From the NCBI RefSeq assembly GCF_025399895.1, contig NZ_JAODUA010000003.1, positions 248,001-312,000 on the forward strand: a stretch of DNA of 64,000 nt, in the 5' to 3' direction. This document shows, in pieces, positions 17,839 to 25,951 of this stretch. The DNA comes from Streptomyces sp. ASQP_92 (lineage in GTDB: Bacteria; Actinomycetota; Actinomycetes; Streptomycetales; Streptomycetaceae). Position 1 is the stretch's first letter, and each line of letters starts with the position of its first letter. A program made the position numbers and the translations under genes. The notes below the pieces were generated by a model. The model saw only the letters and a list, made by a program, of their open reading frames with translations, was not told the DNA's origin and searched no databases.

Positions 17839-18336
17839 TTACTCCGTCGCGCGGCTGGCCCCCGCCCAGGCGCCGACGATGGCGAGCACGAGGAACGCGT
17901 ACCGCAGGATGCTCTGGTCGTAGGACCACAGGTCGGTCAGCAGGCCGAAGTGGCTCAGGAACAGGTCGGTGACCGACTCGGGCGTGTCCTTGGTCTCGAT
18001 CATCGCGACCGCGAGGAGCTGTCCGAAGAAGGTGGCGGCCACCGCCAGGGGCGCGGAGATCACGAACAGCCAGAAGCTGCGCCCGCCCACCTTGAAGGCC
18101 GCGATGGCCACCGCGAAGCCGATACCGAAGGCCGCGTAGCCGAACTGGCGCTCGATGGCGCCCGTGATGAGGCCGTAGACCAGCCCGGTGGCGACGGCGA
18201 CGGCGAAGCCGGCGAGTGCGCCGCCCACCAGGTTGCCGGGCCCCCGCACCGGCGACGGGGCGACCGGAGCCGCCGGGTATCCGAAGTCCGGCTGCGGGCC
18301 GGAGGGCTGGGGCGGAGGCGTGACGGGCTGGCTCAT
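17839..18336 (-). CDS. Small integral membrane protein
   Basis: 165 residues: a Pro/Gln-rich cytoplasmic N-terminus of about 40 residues (PVTPPPQPSGPQPDFGYP), then four predicted membrane helices (LVGGALAGFAVAVATGLVYG; FGIGFAVAIAAF; the segment after FWLF; YAFLVLAIVGAWAG). Cysteine-free and without a recognised motif. The ATG at 18336 has a G-rich site (AGGGGGG) upstream; the ten residues before it in the frame are ignored. Function unknown. It stands alone, convergent with guaB3. Confidence 0.75.
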   Translation of the reverse strand: MSQPVTPPPQPSGPQPDFGYPAAPVAPSPVRGPGNLVGGALAGFAVAVATGLVYGLITGAIERQFGYAAFGIGFAVAIAAFKVGGRSFWLFVISAPLAVAATFFGQLLAVAMIETKDTPESVTDLFLSHFGLLTDLWSYDQSILRYAFLVLAIVGAWAGASRATE

Positions 18337-18427
18337 GGATGGTCCCCCCTGGGACGGAAAACGCACGGCTGTGCGAGAAGTGAACGCCGCAGATTAGCAG
18401 CCGCCGTGCCCGGGCCCCACCCCGATT

Positions 18428-19672
18428 TCACAGGCGATGGGCCGCGCCTGCCGGGGTCGCGCCACGGGTGTCCAGGAGCAGTTGCGCCTTGACCGCGAGG
18501 CCCTGGAGGTCGTACGTGCGGTGGTGCTGGAGCAGCACGGTCAGATCCGCGTGGGCGGCGGCCTCGTAGAGCGAGTCCGCGCGCGGCACCGGCTGGTCGC
18601 GGACGCGCCAGGTGGGCACATGGGGGTCGTGGTAGGTGATCTGAGCACCCAGATCCATCAGGCGGCCCGCGATCTCCCGGGCGGGGGCGCCCTGTTGGTC
18701 GGCCGAGTCCGGCTTGTAGGTCACGCCGAGCAGCAGGACGCGGGCGCCCCGGGCCGACTTGCCGTGCTCGTTCAGGAGTGTGGTGGAGCGCTGGATGACA
18801 TAGCTCGGCATGTGCGCGTTGATCTCGCGGGCCAGCCCGACCATGCGCAGTCCCCCGTAGGGCAGCGGGGTGGGGTCGAGCGGCATGCCGTGCCCGCCGA
18901 CGCCCGGCCCCGGCCGGAAGGCCTGGAAGCCGAAGGGCTTGGTTTCCGCGCAGCGGATGACGTCCCAGAGGTCGACCCCCATGTCGTGGCAGAGCACGGC
19001 CATTTCATTGACCAGGGCGATGTTGACGTGCCGGAAGTTGGTTTCGAGGAGTTTGGACATCTCGGCCTCGCGAAGTCCCCGGGCGCGCACCACCTTGTCG
19101 GTGAGGCGGCCGTAGAAGGCGGCTGCCGACTCCGTGCAGGCCGGTGTGAGACCGCCGATGACCTTGGGCGTGGCCGCGAAGCTGTGGGTGCGGTTGCCGG
19201 GGTCGACGCGGCTCGGCGAGTACGCCAGATGGAAGTCGCGTCCGGCCCGCAGGCCCGAGCCCTCTTCGAGGAGCGGGCGCAGGAATTCCTCGGTCGTGCC
19301 GGGGTGCCCGGCGGACTCCAGGATGACGGTGGTGTGCGGCCGCAGCCGCCGGGCCAGCGCGCGGGCCGCGTCGGCGACCGCGCCGAGGTCGAGGGTGCGG
19401 TCCGCGCCCAGGGTGGTGGGCGCGCAGATGACGGCGGTACGGACGCGGCCGAGCTCGGCGGGGTCGGTCGTGGTGTGGAAGCCGCCCGCGAGCATCCGGC
19501 GCAGGTCGGCCGGGGTGAGCGAGCCGTCGACGGGGGTGCGTCCCGCGTTGAGTTCGGCGACCGCGCGTGGATCCGTGTCGTGACCGACGGTCTGGATGCC
19601 GGCGGCGACGGCGGCTTGGGCGAGGGGCAGGCCCAGGTGGCCGAGTCCGATGACGGCGAGGTCTGCGGGCAT
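18428..19672 (-). CDS. Nucleotide-sugar dehydrogenase family protein lacking the catalytic Cys
   Basis: 414 residues of the UDP-glucose/GDP-mannose dehydrogenase family. The N-terminal Rossmann motif is GLGHLGLPLA (about residues 9-18), the central dimer helix is LLETNFRHVNIALVNEMA, and the C-terminal UDP-binding domain includes LLGVTYKPDSADQ. Normally a Cys in GGHC-(I/F)-P-x-D forms the thioester during oxidation to a uronic acid. Here the segment reads GPGVGGHGMPLDP, with Gly262 in that position (codon GGC at 18889-18887). The full oxidation is therefore unlikely; epimerase-like, single-step or non-catalytic roles are possible. The ATG has AAAGGA upstream. Confidence 0.85.
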   Translation of the reverse strand: MPADLAVIGLGHLGLPLAQAAVAAGIQTVGHDTDPRAVAELNAGRTPVDGSLTPADLRRMLAGGFHTTTDPAELGRVRTAVICAPTTLGADRTLDLGAVADAARALARRLRPHTTVILESAGHPGTTEEFLRPLLEEGSGLRAGRDFHLAYSPSRVDPGNRTHSFAATPKVIGGLTPACTESAAAFYGRLTDKVVRARGLREAEMSKLLETNFRHVNIALVNEMAVLCHDMGVDLWDVIRCAETKPFGFQAFRPGPGVGGHGMPLDPTPLPYGGLRMVGLAREINAHMPSYVIQRSTTLLNEHGKSARGARVLLLGVTYKPDSADQQGAPAREIAGRLMDLGAQITYHDPHVPTWRVRDQPVPRADSLYEAAAHADLTVLLQHHRTYDLQGLAVKAQLLLDTRGATPAGAAHRL

Positions 19673-19718
19673 GTGACCGTCCTTTCCCTTAGCCGGAGGT
19701 GACAGGGGGCGCAAGCCC

Positions 19719-19812
19719 TGTGGACAGAATGGGCGTGCTGAATGTCAGACTAAGAGGAAATATGACTGATTTACGGCATTGTGCGGACGCGGCAAGCCGA
19801 GTGTTGTCCACA
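19719..19812. promoter_or_regulatory. Two DnaA-box-like sites upstream of glpD
   Basis: TTGTCCACA (19804-19812) is identical to the preferred Streptomyces DnaA box. TGTGGACAG (19719-19727) is an inverted copy with one mismatch. They lie 77 bases apart in the 233-bp region between the divergent sugar dehydrogenase and glpD, a stretch that is AT-richer than its surroundings. No replication origin genes are nearby, so a regulatory or DnaA-titrating role is more likely than an origin. Confidence 0.4.
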
Positions 19813-19905
19813 GGCGGTGGCCGATGTCGGTCGTCCCGTCCAGAATCGAGGGTGTGAGCCGGACCACCCGGCCCGCGGGACCACCCCGATCCACGGAGGC
19901 AAGCC

Positions 19906-21612
19906 GTGAGGACAGCGACACTGGGACCCGAGCAGCGCGCACAGGCGCTCGCCGCCATGGCCGAACGCGAGCTGGACGTGCTGGTCGTGGGCGCGGGGGT
20001 GGTCGGGGCGGGCACGGCGCTCGACGCGGCGACCAGAGGCCTGGCCACCGGTCTGGTCGAGGCGCGGGACTGGGCGTCGGGCACCTCGAGCCGCTCCAGC
20101 AAGCTGATCCACGGCGGGCTCCGCTATCTGGAAATGCTCGACTTCGCCCTCGTACGGGAAGCGCTCAAGGAGCGCGGGCTGCTGCTCGAACGGCTCGCGC
20201 CGCACCTGGTGAAGCCGGTCCCGTTCCTCTATCCGTTGCAGCACAAGGGCTGGGAGCGGTTGTACGCGGGATCGGGCGTCGCGCTCTACGACGCGATGTC
20301 CGTCTCGTCGGGCCACGGCAGGGGCCTGCCGACACACCGTCACCTGAGCCGGCGCCACGCACTGCGCGTCGCCCCCGCGTTGAAGAAGGACGCGCTGGTG
20401 GGCGCCTTGCAGTACTACGACGCGCAGATGGACGACGCCCGCTATGTGACCACTCTGGTGCGCACCGCCGCCGCGTACGGGGCCCAGGTCGCCAACCGGG
20501 CCCGGGTGGTGGGCTTCCTGCGCGAGGGTGAACGCGTTGTCGGTGCCCGGGTGCAGGATGGTGAGGCGGGCGGGGAGTACGAGGTCCGCGCGAAGCAGGT
20601 CGTGAACGCGACGGGCGTGTGGACCGACGACACCCAGGCGCTGATCGGGGAGAGGGGGCAGTTCCATGTACGGGCCTCGAAGGGCATCCACCTGGTGGTG
20701 CCCAAGGACCGCATCCACTCGAATACCGGGCTGATCCTGCGCACGGAGAAGTCCGTGCTCTTCGTCATCCCCTGGGGCCGGCACTGGATCGTCGGCACCA
20801 CCGACACCGACTGGGACCTCGACAAGGCGCACCCGGCCGCCTCCAGCGCCGACATCGACTACCTCCTCGAACACGTCAATTCGGTCCTCGCGGTGCCGCT
20901 GACCCGGGACGACGTCCAGGGCGTGTACGCCGGTCTGCGACCCCTGCTCGCCGGGGAGTCCGACGCCACCAGCAAGCTCTCGCGCGAACACACCGTCGCG
21001 CATCCGGTGCCGGGCCTCGTCGTCGTGGCGGGCGGCAAGTACACGACGTACCGGGTGATGGCCAAGGACGCCGTCGACGAGGCGGTGCACGCGCTCGACC
21101 AGCGGGTGGCGGCCTGCGTCACCGAGGACATCCCGCTGCTCGGCGCCGAGGGGTACAAGGCGCTGTGGAACACCCGGGCCAGGATCGCGGCACGGACCGG
21201 GCTCCATGTGGTGCGCGTGGAGCACCTGTTGAACCGGTACGGCTCGATGGCGGAGGACCTCCTGGAGCTGATCACCGCCGACCCCTCGCTCGGCGAGCCG
21301 CTCACCGCCGCGGACGACTATCTGCGCGCCGAGATCGTCTACGCCGCCTCGCACGAGGGGGCCCGCCACCTCGACGACGTACTGACGCGGCGTACCCGCA
21401 TCTCGATCGAGACCTTCGACCGGGGCACACGATCGGCACGGGAGTGCGCGGAGCTGATTGCCCCGGTGCTCGGCTGGGACACCCAGCAGATCGAGAAGGA
21501 GGTGGAGCACTACGAGAAGCGGGTGGAGGCCGAGCGGGAGTCGCAGCGCCAGCCCGACGACCTGACGGCGGACGCGGCCCGGCTCGGGGCGCCGGACATC
21601 GCACCGGTCTAG
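19906..21612 (+). CDS. glpD: Glycerol-3-phosphate dehydrogenase, FAD-dependent
   Basis: 568 residues. FAD-binding dinucleotide fold at about residues 25-55 (VVGAGVVGAGTALDAATRG), the family signature SSRSSKLIHGGLRYLE, the substrate-site segment WGRHWIVGTTDTDWD, and the C-terminal helical domain. It oxidises sn-glycerol-3-phosphate to dihydroxyacetone phosphate at the inner membrane face, feeding electrons to menaquinone. The GTG start has GGAGG 6 bases upstream. No glpF or glpK is present nearby. Its stop codon overlaps that of the convergent hydrolase in the tetranucleotide CTAG. Confidence 0.95.
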   Translation: MRTATLGPEQRAQALAAMAERELDVLVVGAGVVGAGTALDAATRGLATGLVEARDWASGTSSRSSKLIHGGLRYLEMLDFALVREALKERGLLLERLAPHLVKPVPFLYPLQHKGWERLYAGSGVALYDAMSVSSGHGRGLPTHRHLSRRHALRVAPALKKDALVGALQYYDAQMDDARYVTTLVRTAAAYGAQVANRARVVGFLREGERVVGARVQDGEAGGEYEVRAKQVVNATGVWTDDTQALIGERGQFHVRASKGIHLVVPKDRIHSNTGLILRTEKSVLFVIPWGRHWIVGTTDTDWDLDKAHPAASSADIDYLLEHVNSVLAVPLTRDDVQGVYAGLRPLLAGESDATSKLSREHTVAHPVPGLVVVAGGKYTTYRVMAKDAVDEAVHALDQRVAACVTEDIPLLGAEGYKALWNTRARIAARTGLHVVRVEHLLNRYGSMAEDLLELITADPSLGEPLTAADDYLRAEIVYAASHEGARHLDDVLTRRTRISIETFDRGTRSARECAELIAPVLGWDTQQIEKEVEHYEKRVEAERESQRQPDDLTADAARLGAPDIAPV

Positions 21613-22748
21613 CGCATGGGCGAAGGTGCGGACGGGGACGGGGGTACGGCCCTGGGCCCGGACCCGGCCTCGGACACCGGCGGGGCCGTGGACACGGGTG
21701 CGGTGCCCGATTTCGGGCAGAACTCCGCGTCGAGCAGGGCGAGTTCGAGGGAGGGGTCGGTGAGGCCATCGGTGTTGGTGCGGAAGACGAGGGTGTGGCG
21801 GCCGTCGGTCGTGGTGGCGGCGCGCACATAACTGCCCTGGATATGACCGTTGTGCCCCCATACCGTCGCGCCGCAAGGCAGGCGCTGGGGGTAGACGCCG
21901 AGGCCGTACAGGCCCAGGGTGGCGGTGGTGTCGAGCAGTTCGCGCCGCTGGGCTGCGGGCAGCAGGGCGCCACCGAGGAGGGCCGCGTAGAAACGGCTGA
22001 GGTCGGCGAGGGTCGAGATCAGTTCGCCGGAGGCGCCCGCCTGGCGCGGGTCGATGTCGGTGACGTCCCGGCCGTCGGGGGCGTAGGCGCGGCTGTGGGG
22101 TTCGGGAAGTGTGGTGCGGGCGCCGGGGAAGGAGGTGCCGGTGAGATGGAGGGGCGTGATGATGCGGCGTTGGGTCTCGACGGCGTAGGGGTGGCCGGTG
22201 ACGGCCTCGATGACCAGGCCGAGCAGCACGTAGTTGGTGTTCGCGTACGCATACCTGCCCGGGCGCCCGGGGGAGTGGGCGAGCGCGGTGCGGATGACTT
22301 CGTGAGGGGTGAGGGGAACCGGAACGGTGGTGTCCGCCGTGTAGTTGAAGAGACCGCTGGTGTGGGAGAGCAGGGAGCGCAGGGTGAGGTGGCGGCCGTC
22401 GTTGCCGTGCCCGCGCACGAGCCCGGGCAGATACCGCTCCACGGTGTCGTCGAGTCCCAGCCTGCCCTCGGCGGCGAGTTGGAGCACGACGGTGGCCACG
22501 AAGGACTTGGTGACGCTGCCCGCGCGGAAGTGGTCGTCCCGGCCGAGGACCGCGCCCGCGGTGCGGTACCGGGTGCCGAACGGGCCCTCGCTGAGCAGTG
22601 CGGCGGCAGGGGCGCCCCCGGTGGTGACGAGACGGGCCAGCGCGGCGCGTTCGGCGGTGGGGGCCGGTTCGCCGGGCGGTGCGGCCGTGCCAAGGACACA
22701 GAGCGTCGTGGCCAGCGCTGCGACGAGCAGGGCCCGGAGCGTCGGCAT
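21609..22748 (-). CDS. Secreted serine hydrolase, beta-lactamase / D-Ala-D-Ala carboxypeptidase family
   Basis: 379 residues. Signal peptide (PTLRALLVAALATTLCVLG, cleavage near residue 25), then a class C beta-lactamase-like domain. The nucleophile is in SVTK (S-x-x-K), the second motif is Y-A-N (YANTNYVLLG), and HNG (WGHNGHIQG) replaces the KTG box. Family members cleave D-amino-acid peptides or esters outside the cell. The C-terminus has a Pro/Ser-rich tail. The ATG at 22748 has GGAAGGGAAG upstream. It is divergent from the kinase cluster and tail-to-tail with glpD. Confidence 0.88.
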   Translation of the reverse strand: MPTLRALLVAALATTLCVLGTAAPPGEPAPTAERAALARLVTTGGAPAAALLSEGPFGTRYRTAGAVLGRDDHFRAGSVTKSFVATVVLQLAAEGRLGLDDTVERYLPGLVRGHGNDGRHLTLRSLLSHTSGLFNYTADTTVPVPLTPHEVIRTALAHSPGRPGRYAYANTNYVLLGLVIEAVTGHPYAVETQRRIITPLHLTGTSFPGARTTLPEPHSRAYAPDGRDVTDIDPRQAGASGELISTLADLSRFYAALLGGALLPAAQRRELLDTTATLGLYGLGVYPQRLPCGATVWGHNGHIQGSYVRAATTTDGRHTLVFRTNTDGLTDPSLELALLDAEFCPKSGTAPVSTAPPVSEAGSGPRAVPPSPSAPSPMR

Positions 22749-23017
22749 GGCGGGCTTCCCTTCCTTCGGAGCCATCTTGGCGGACGTTGGACCCGGGACC
22801 ACCACCGGTCCTGGCGTGAGGGACAATGGGGGCTCTGCCAGGGCGGGTTACGGGCCTCGTGCGGACGCCGGGTTCGACAACGGCTCCGGCGCGGTCGGGC
22901 ACCCGGCAGGACAAACAGGTCGGAGCGGTGAGCCGGGCCGCCTCCACGAGGGCAGGTCGCGGCAGGCCGCGGGCCGAGGCCGGCGCGGGCGAAGATCAGG
23001 AATCGCAGAGGGGACGC

Positions 23018-25735
23018 ATGTCGCAGGCGGAGCAGTCGCGGGAACCCCAGCGGGACGAGCGGCAGGAACCGGAGGCGTCGTCGACGCCCGCCGAGTCCGC
23101 CTCGGACGAGGCGGGCACGAAGTCCGGGCGACGCCCGGCGGACACGGCGGACGCCGCGGCCCCGGCCGGCCGTTCGGCCGGGCCCACCGAGCCCGGCACC
23201 GGCACCGAGCCCGACGACACGGGTGACGCGAGTGACGCGGTGGCGAAGCGCGGTGCGGGTGAGCCGTCGGATGCCGGGCGGGACGCGGCTTCCCCGAAGT
23301 CCAAGTCGGGCTCCTCGGCGGGGAGTGCGAAGGCGGGTGCGGGTGCGGCCGCCGCAGGGAAGAAGACGGACCCCCGGGCGTCCGTTGCCAGGCCCGCCGC
23401 GGCGGCATCGGACGGGCGGAAGGACACCCCCGCCCACGAGCCGAAGCCGGCCCCGAGGGACGCGGACACGAAGCCGCGCTCATCGGGCGCGGACGCCAAG
23501 CCCGTTACCGACGCCAAGCCCACGGTCTCGATCGCCAAGCCGGATGCCAAGCCGGGCGCCAAGTCGGCTCCCCTGCCCGCCGATGCCAAGTCGGCCCCGA
23601 AGACCCAGGACGCGCGGCCGACCCCCAACGCCGCCGACACCAAGCCCGTTGCCGACGCCAAACCCCTCGCCGACACCAAGCCCGTTGGCGACGCCAAGCC
23701 CGTTGGCGACGCCAAGCCCGTTGGCGACGCCAAGGCCTCCGTACCAGCCGCCCCCGCCACGCCGGTCTCCAAGCCCACCCTCGCCAAGTCGGCCACCAGC
23801 CCCGCCGGTGCCGACCCCGCCGACGCCAAGGGTGGCTCCGCCGCCGGTGGTGGGGAAGGGCGGTTGCTCGCCGGGCGGTACCGGCTGGGTGGCGTGCTCG
23901 GCCGGGGCGGGATGGGGACCGTTTGGCGGGCCGTCGACGAGACGCTCGGGCGGACCGTCGCCGTCAAGGAACTCCGCTTCCCCTCCAGCATCGACGACGA
24001 CGAGAAGCGCCGGCTCATCACTCGCACCCTGCGTGAGGCCAAGGCGATCGCCCGGATCCGCAACACCGCCGCCGTGACCGTCTACGACGTGGTGGACGAG
24101 GACGACCGGCCCTGGATCGTCATGGAGCTCGTCGAGGGCAAGTCGCTCGCCGAGGCCGTGCGCGAGGACGGCACTCTGACGCCCCGCCGGGCCGCGGAGG
24201 TGGGGCTGGCGATCCTGGACGTGCTGCGTTCCGCGCACCGCGAGGGCATCCTGCACCGCGACGTCAAGCCGTCCAACGTGCTGATCGCCGAGGACGGCCG
24301 GGTCGTGCTGACCGACTTCGGCATCGCCCAGGTGGAGGGGGACCCCTCCATCACCTCCACCGGCATGCTGGTCGGCGCGCCCTCGTACATCTCGCCCGAG
24401 CGGGCCCGCGGTCACAAGCCCGGCCCGGCCGCCGACCTCTGGTCACTCGGCGGGCTGCTGTACGCGTGCGTCGAAGGCGTGCCGCCGTACGACAAGGGTT
24501 CGGCGATCGCGACGCTCACCGCCGTGATGACCGAGCCGGTCGATCCGCCCAAGAACGCGGGCCCGCTCCTCGAGCAGGTCATCTACGGGCTGCTCGCCAA
24601 GGACCCGGCGCAGCGCCTCGACAACGCCGCGGCCCGCAAGATGCTCACCGGGGTGCTCAACGCCCCGGAGCGCCCGGCGGCGGTGCCCGAGCCGGTCTCG
24701 CCCGAGGCGACCCGGGTGGTTCCGCTGCCGCCGCTGCCCGGTGAGCCCAAGACCGACGTGGCCGCCGAGCGGGTGCGGGGCGCGCTCAAGTCCGTACGGA
24801 ACGCGGCCGCCGAGGCCAGGGCCTCCGCCAAGGAGAAGGCGCAGGGCGCCCGCGAGGCGAGGGACGGGCGCTCCAAGGTGGTGCCCGCTCCGCGGTCCAG
24901 GTCCGGGTCGACGCCCGGATCGCCGTCCGGGCCCGTGTCGCCGCCGCGCGCGCCGCTCACCGATGTCGTGCCGCGCCGCACCCTGGTGATCATCGCGGTG
25001 GTCGCGGCGCTCGCCATACTCGGCACGGTGCTCGCCATCACCCTCAGCGCGGGCGATGACAACGCGAGCAAGTCCGGCAACGACAAGGCGGCCTCCAGCG
25101 GTCCCGCCGTCGGCGGTTCCGCGGCGAGCAGCAAGAAGGGCACCGGAAGCCAGAAGCCCTCCGGCGGGAGCAGCCCCTCGGGCCAGAACGCGTCGAGTGG
25201 CCAGGGCGACGGCAAGGGCGACGCGAACGGCACCGGCACTGGCACTGGCACTGGCACCGGCGACGGCACCGGCACCGGCGGCAAGGGCAGCGCCACGGGC
25301 AGTCCCGCCACCACCCCGTACAAGTCGGACCAGGGTTTCTCCATAGGACTGCCCGCGGGTTGGTCGTTCACGACGACCGATGACGCGGGAGCCCGCTTCA
25401 CCGGGCCCAACGGGCAGCGTCTGCTGATCGGTTGGACCGACAGCCCCAAGAAGAACCCGGTGCAGGACTGGACGAATCAGGAGTCGTCCATGGTCAGGCC
25501 CGGCTACCAGCGCGTGAAGATAGCCGCGGTGGCCTACCGGGGCTGGCCGGCGGCCGACTGGGAGTTCACCTACAACGACAAGGACGGAACCAAGTACCAC
25601 TCGGTGGACCGTGGATTCGTCGTCAGCGTCAGCCAGGGTTACGGAATCATGTTCTCGGCCAAGGACGAGGACTGGTCGAAGCCGGAGACCCAGGGGACCC
25701 TGGCCGCGCTCTTCGCCACCTTCCAGCCCGCCTGA
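23018..25735 (+). CDS. Receptor-type Ser/Thr protein kinase with repetitive N-terminus
   Basis: 905 residues. Residues 1-285 are a disordered Ala/Lys/Pro/Asp-rich region with D-A-K-P repeats. The kinase domain (about 286-550) has the G-rich loop GRGGMG, K317, H413-R414-D415 and D433 of DFG. A Ser/Thr/Lys-rich linker, one membrane helix (about 655-678), a Gly/Thr-rich stalk (GTGTGTG) and an extracellular domain of about 135 residues (SDQGFSIGLPAGW; W-E-F-T-Y) follow. First gene of a five-gene kinase cluster. The ATG at 23018 has AGAGGGG upstream; the open frame starts 64 codons earlier without a site. No PASTA repeats. Confidence 0.9.
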   Translation: MSQAEQSREPQRDERQEPEASSTPAESASDEAGTKSGRRPADTADAAAPAGRSAGPTEPGTGTEPDDTGDASDAVAKRGAGEPSDAGRDAASPKSKSGSSAGSAKAGAGAAAAGKKTDPRASVARPAAAASDGRKDTPAHEPKPAPRDADTKPRSSGADAKPVTDAKPTVSIAKPDAKPGAKSAPLPADAKSAPKTQDARPTPNAADTKPVADAKPLADTKPVGDAKPVGDAKPVGDAKASVPAAPATPVSKPTLAKSATSPAGADPADAKGGSAAGGGEGRLLAGRYRLGGVLGRGGMGTVWRAVDETLGRTVAVKELRFPSSIDDDEKRRLITRTLREAKAIARIRNTAAVTVYDVVDEDDRPWIVMELVEGKSLAEAVREDGTLTPRRAAEVGLAILDVLRSAHREGILHRDVKPSNVLIAEDGRVVLTDFGIAQVEGDPSITSTGMLVGAPSYISPERARGHKPGPAADLWSLGGLLYACVEGVPPYDKGSAIATLTAVMTEPVDPPKNAGPLLEQVIYGLLAKDPAQRLDNAAARKMLTGVLNAPERPAAVPEPVSPEATRVVPLPPLPGEPKTDVAAERVRGALKSVRNAAAEARASAKEKAQGAREARDGRSKVVPAPRSRSGSTPGSPSGPVSPPRAPLTDVVPRRTLVIIAVVAALAILGTVLAITLSAGDDNASKSGNDKAASSGPAVGGSAASSKKGTGSQKPSGGSSPSGQNASSGQGDGKGDANGTGTGTGTGTGDGTGTGGKGSATGSPATTPYKSDQGFSIGLPAGWSFTTTDDAGARFTGPNGQRLLIGWTDSPKKNPVQDWTNQESSMVRPGYQRVKIAAVAYRGWPAADWEFTYNDKDGTKYHSVDRGFVVSVSQGYGIMFSAKDEDWSKPETQGTLAALFATFQPA
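23684..23737 (+). repeat. 18-bp tandem repeat inside kinase gene
   Basis: Three head-to-tail copies of GTTGGCGACGCCAAGCCC (the third with two changes) encode V-G-D-A-K-P. They follow several diverged units from about 23500. The exact copies indicate recent slippage, so copy number probably varies between strains. Confidence 0.9.
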
Positions 25736-25951
25736 CCCACCCTCGGCCGACGCCCGAACCTGCTTCCGCACGGGTTACGGCGGCGCCTGCGGGGAAACGG
25801 GTATCCCCGGGGCACGATCCGGCGTGGCCACGTATCGTGAGAGTTCGCGGACCGTACGCAGCCACAATGGGCCGGAAACCGACCGGAATTGACGCGTTGT
25901 GCGGGGCCGAGAGCCGGGTCCGGGGGAACGAGCGCGCTGTGGGGAGGCGTC

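Noticed and set aside
19719..19812. A replication origin
   Set aside because: Only two DnaA-like boxes, and no dnaA, dnaN or gyrase genes nearby.
19771..22947. A 1058-codon minus-strand open frame
   Set aside because: It is antisense to glpD and out of frame with the serine hydrolase. Its composition is that of a GC-bias shadow, with no family motif.
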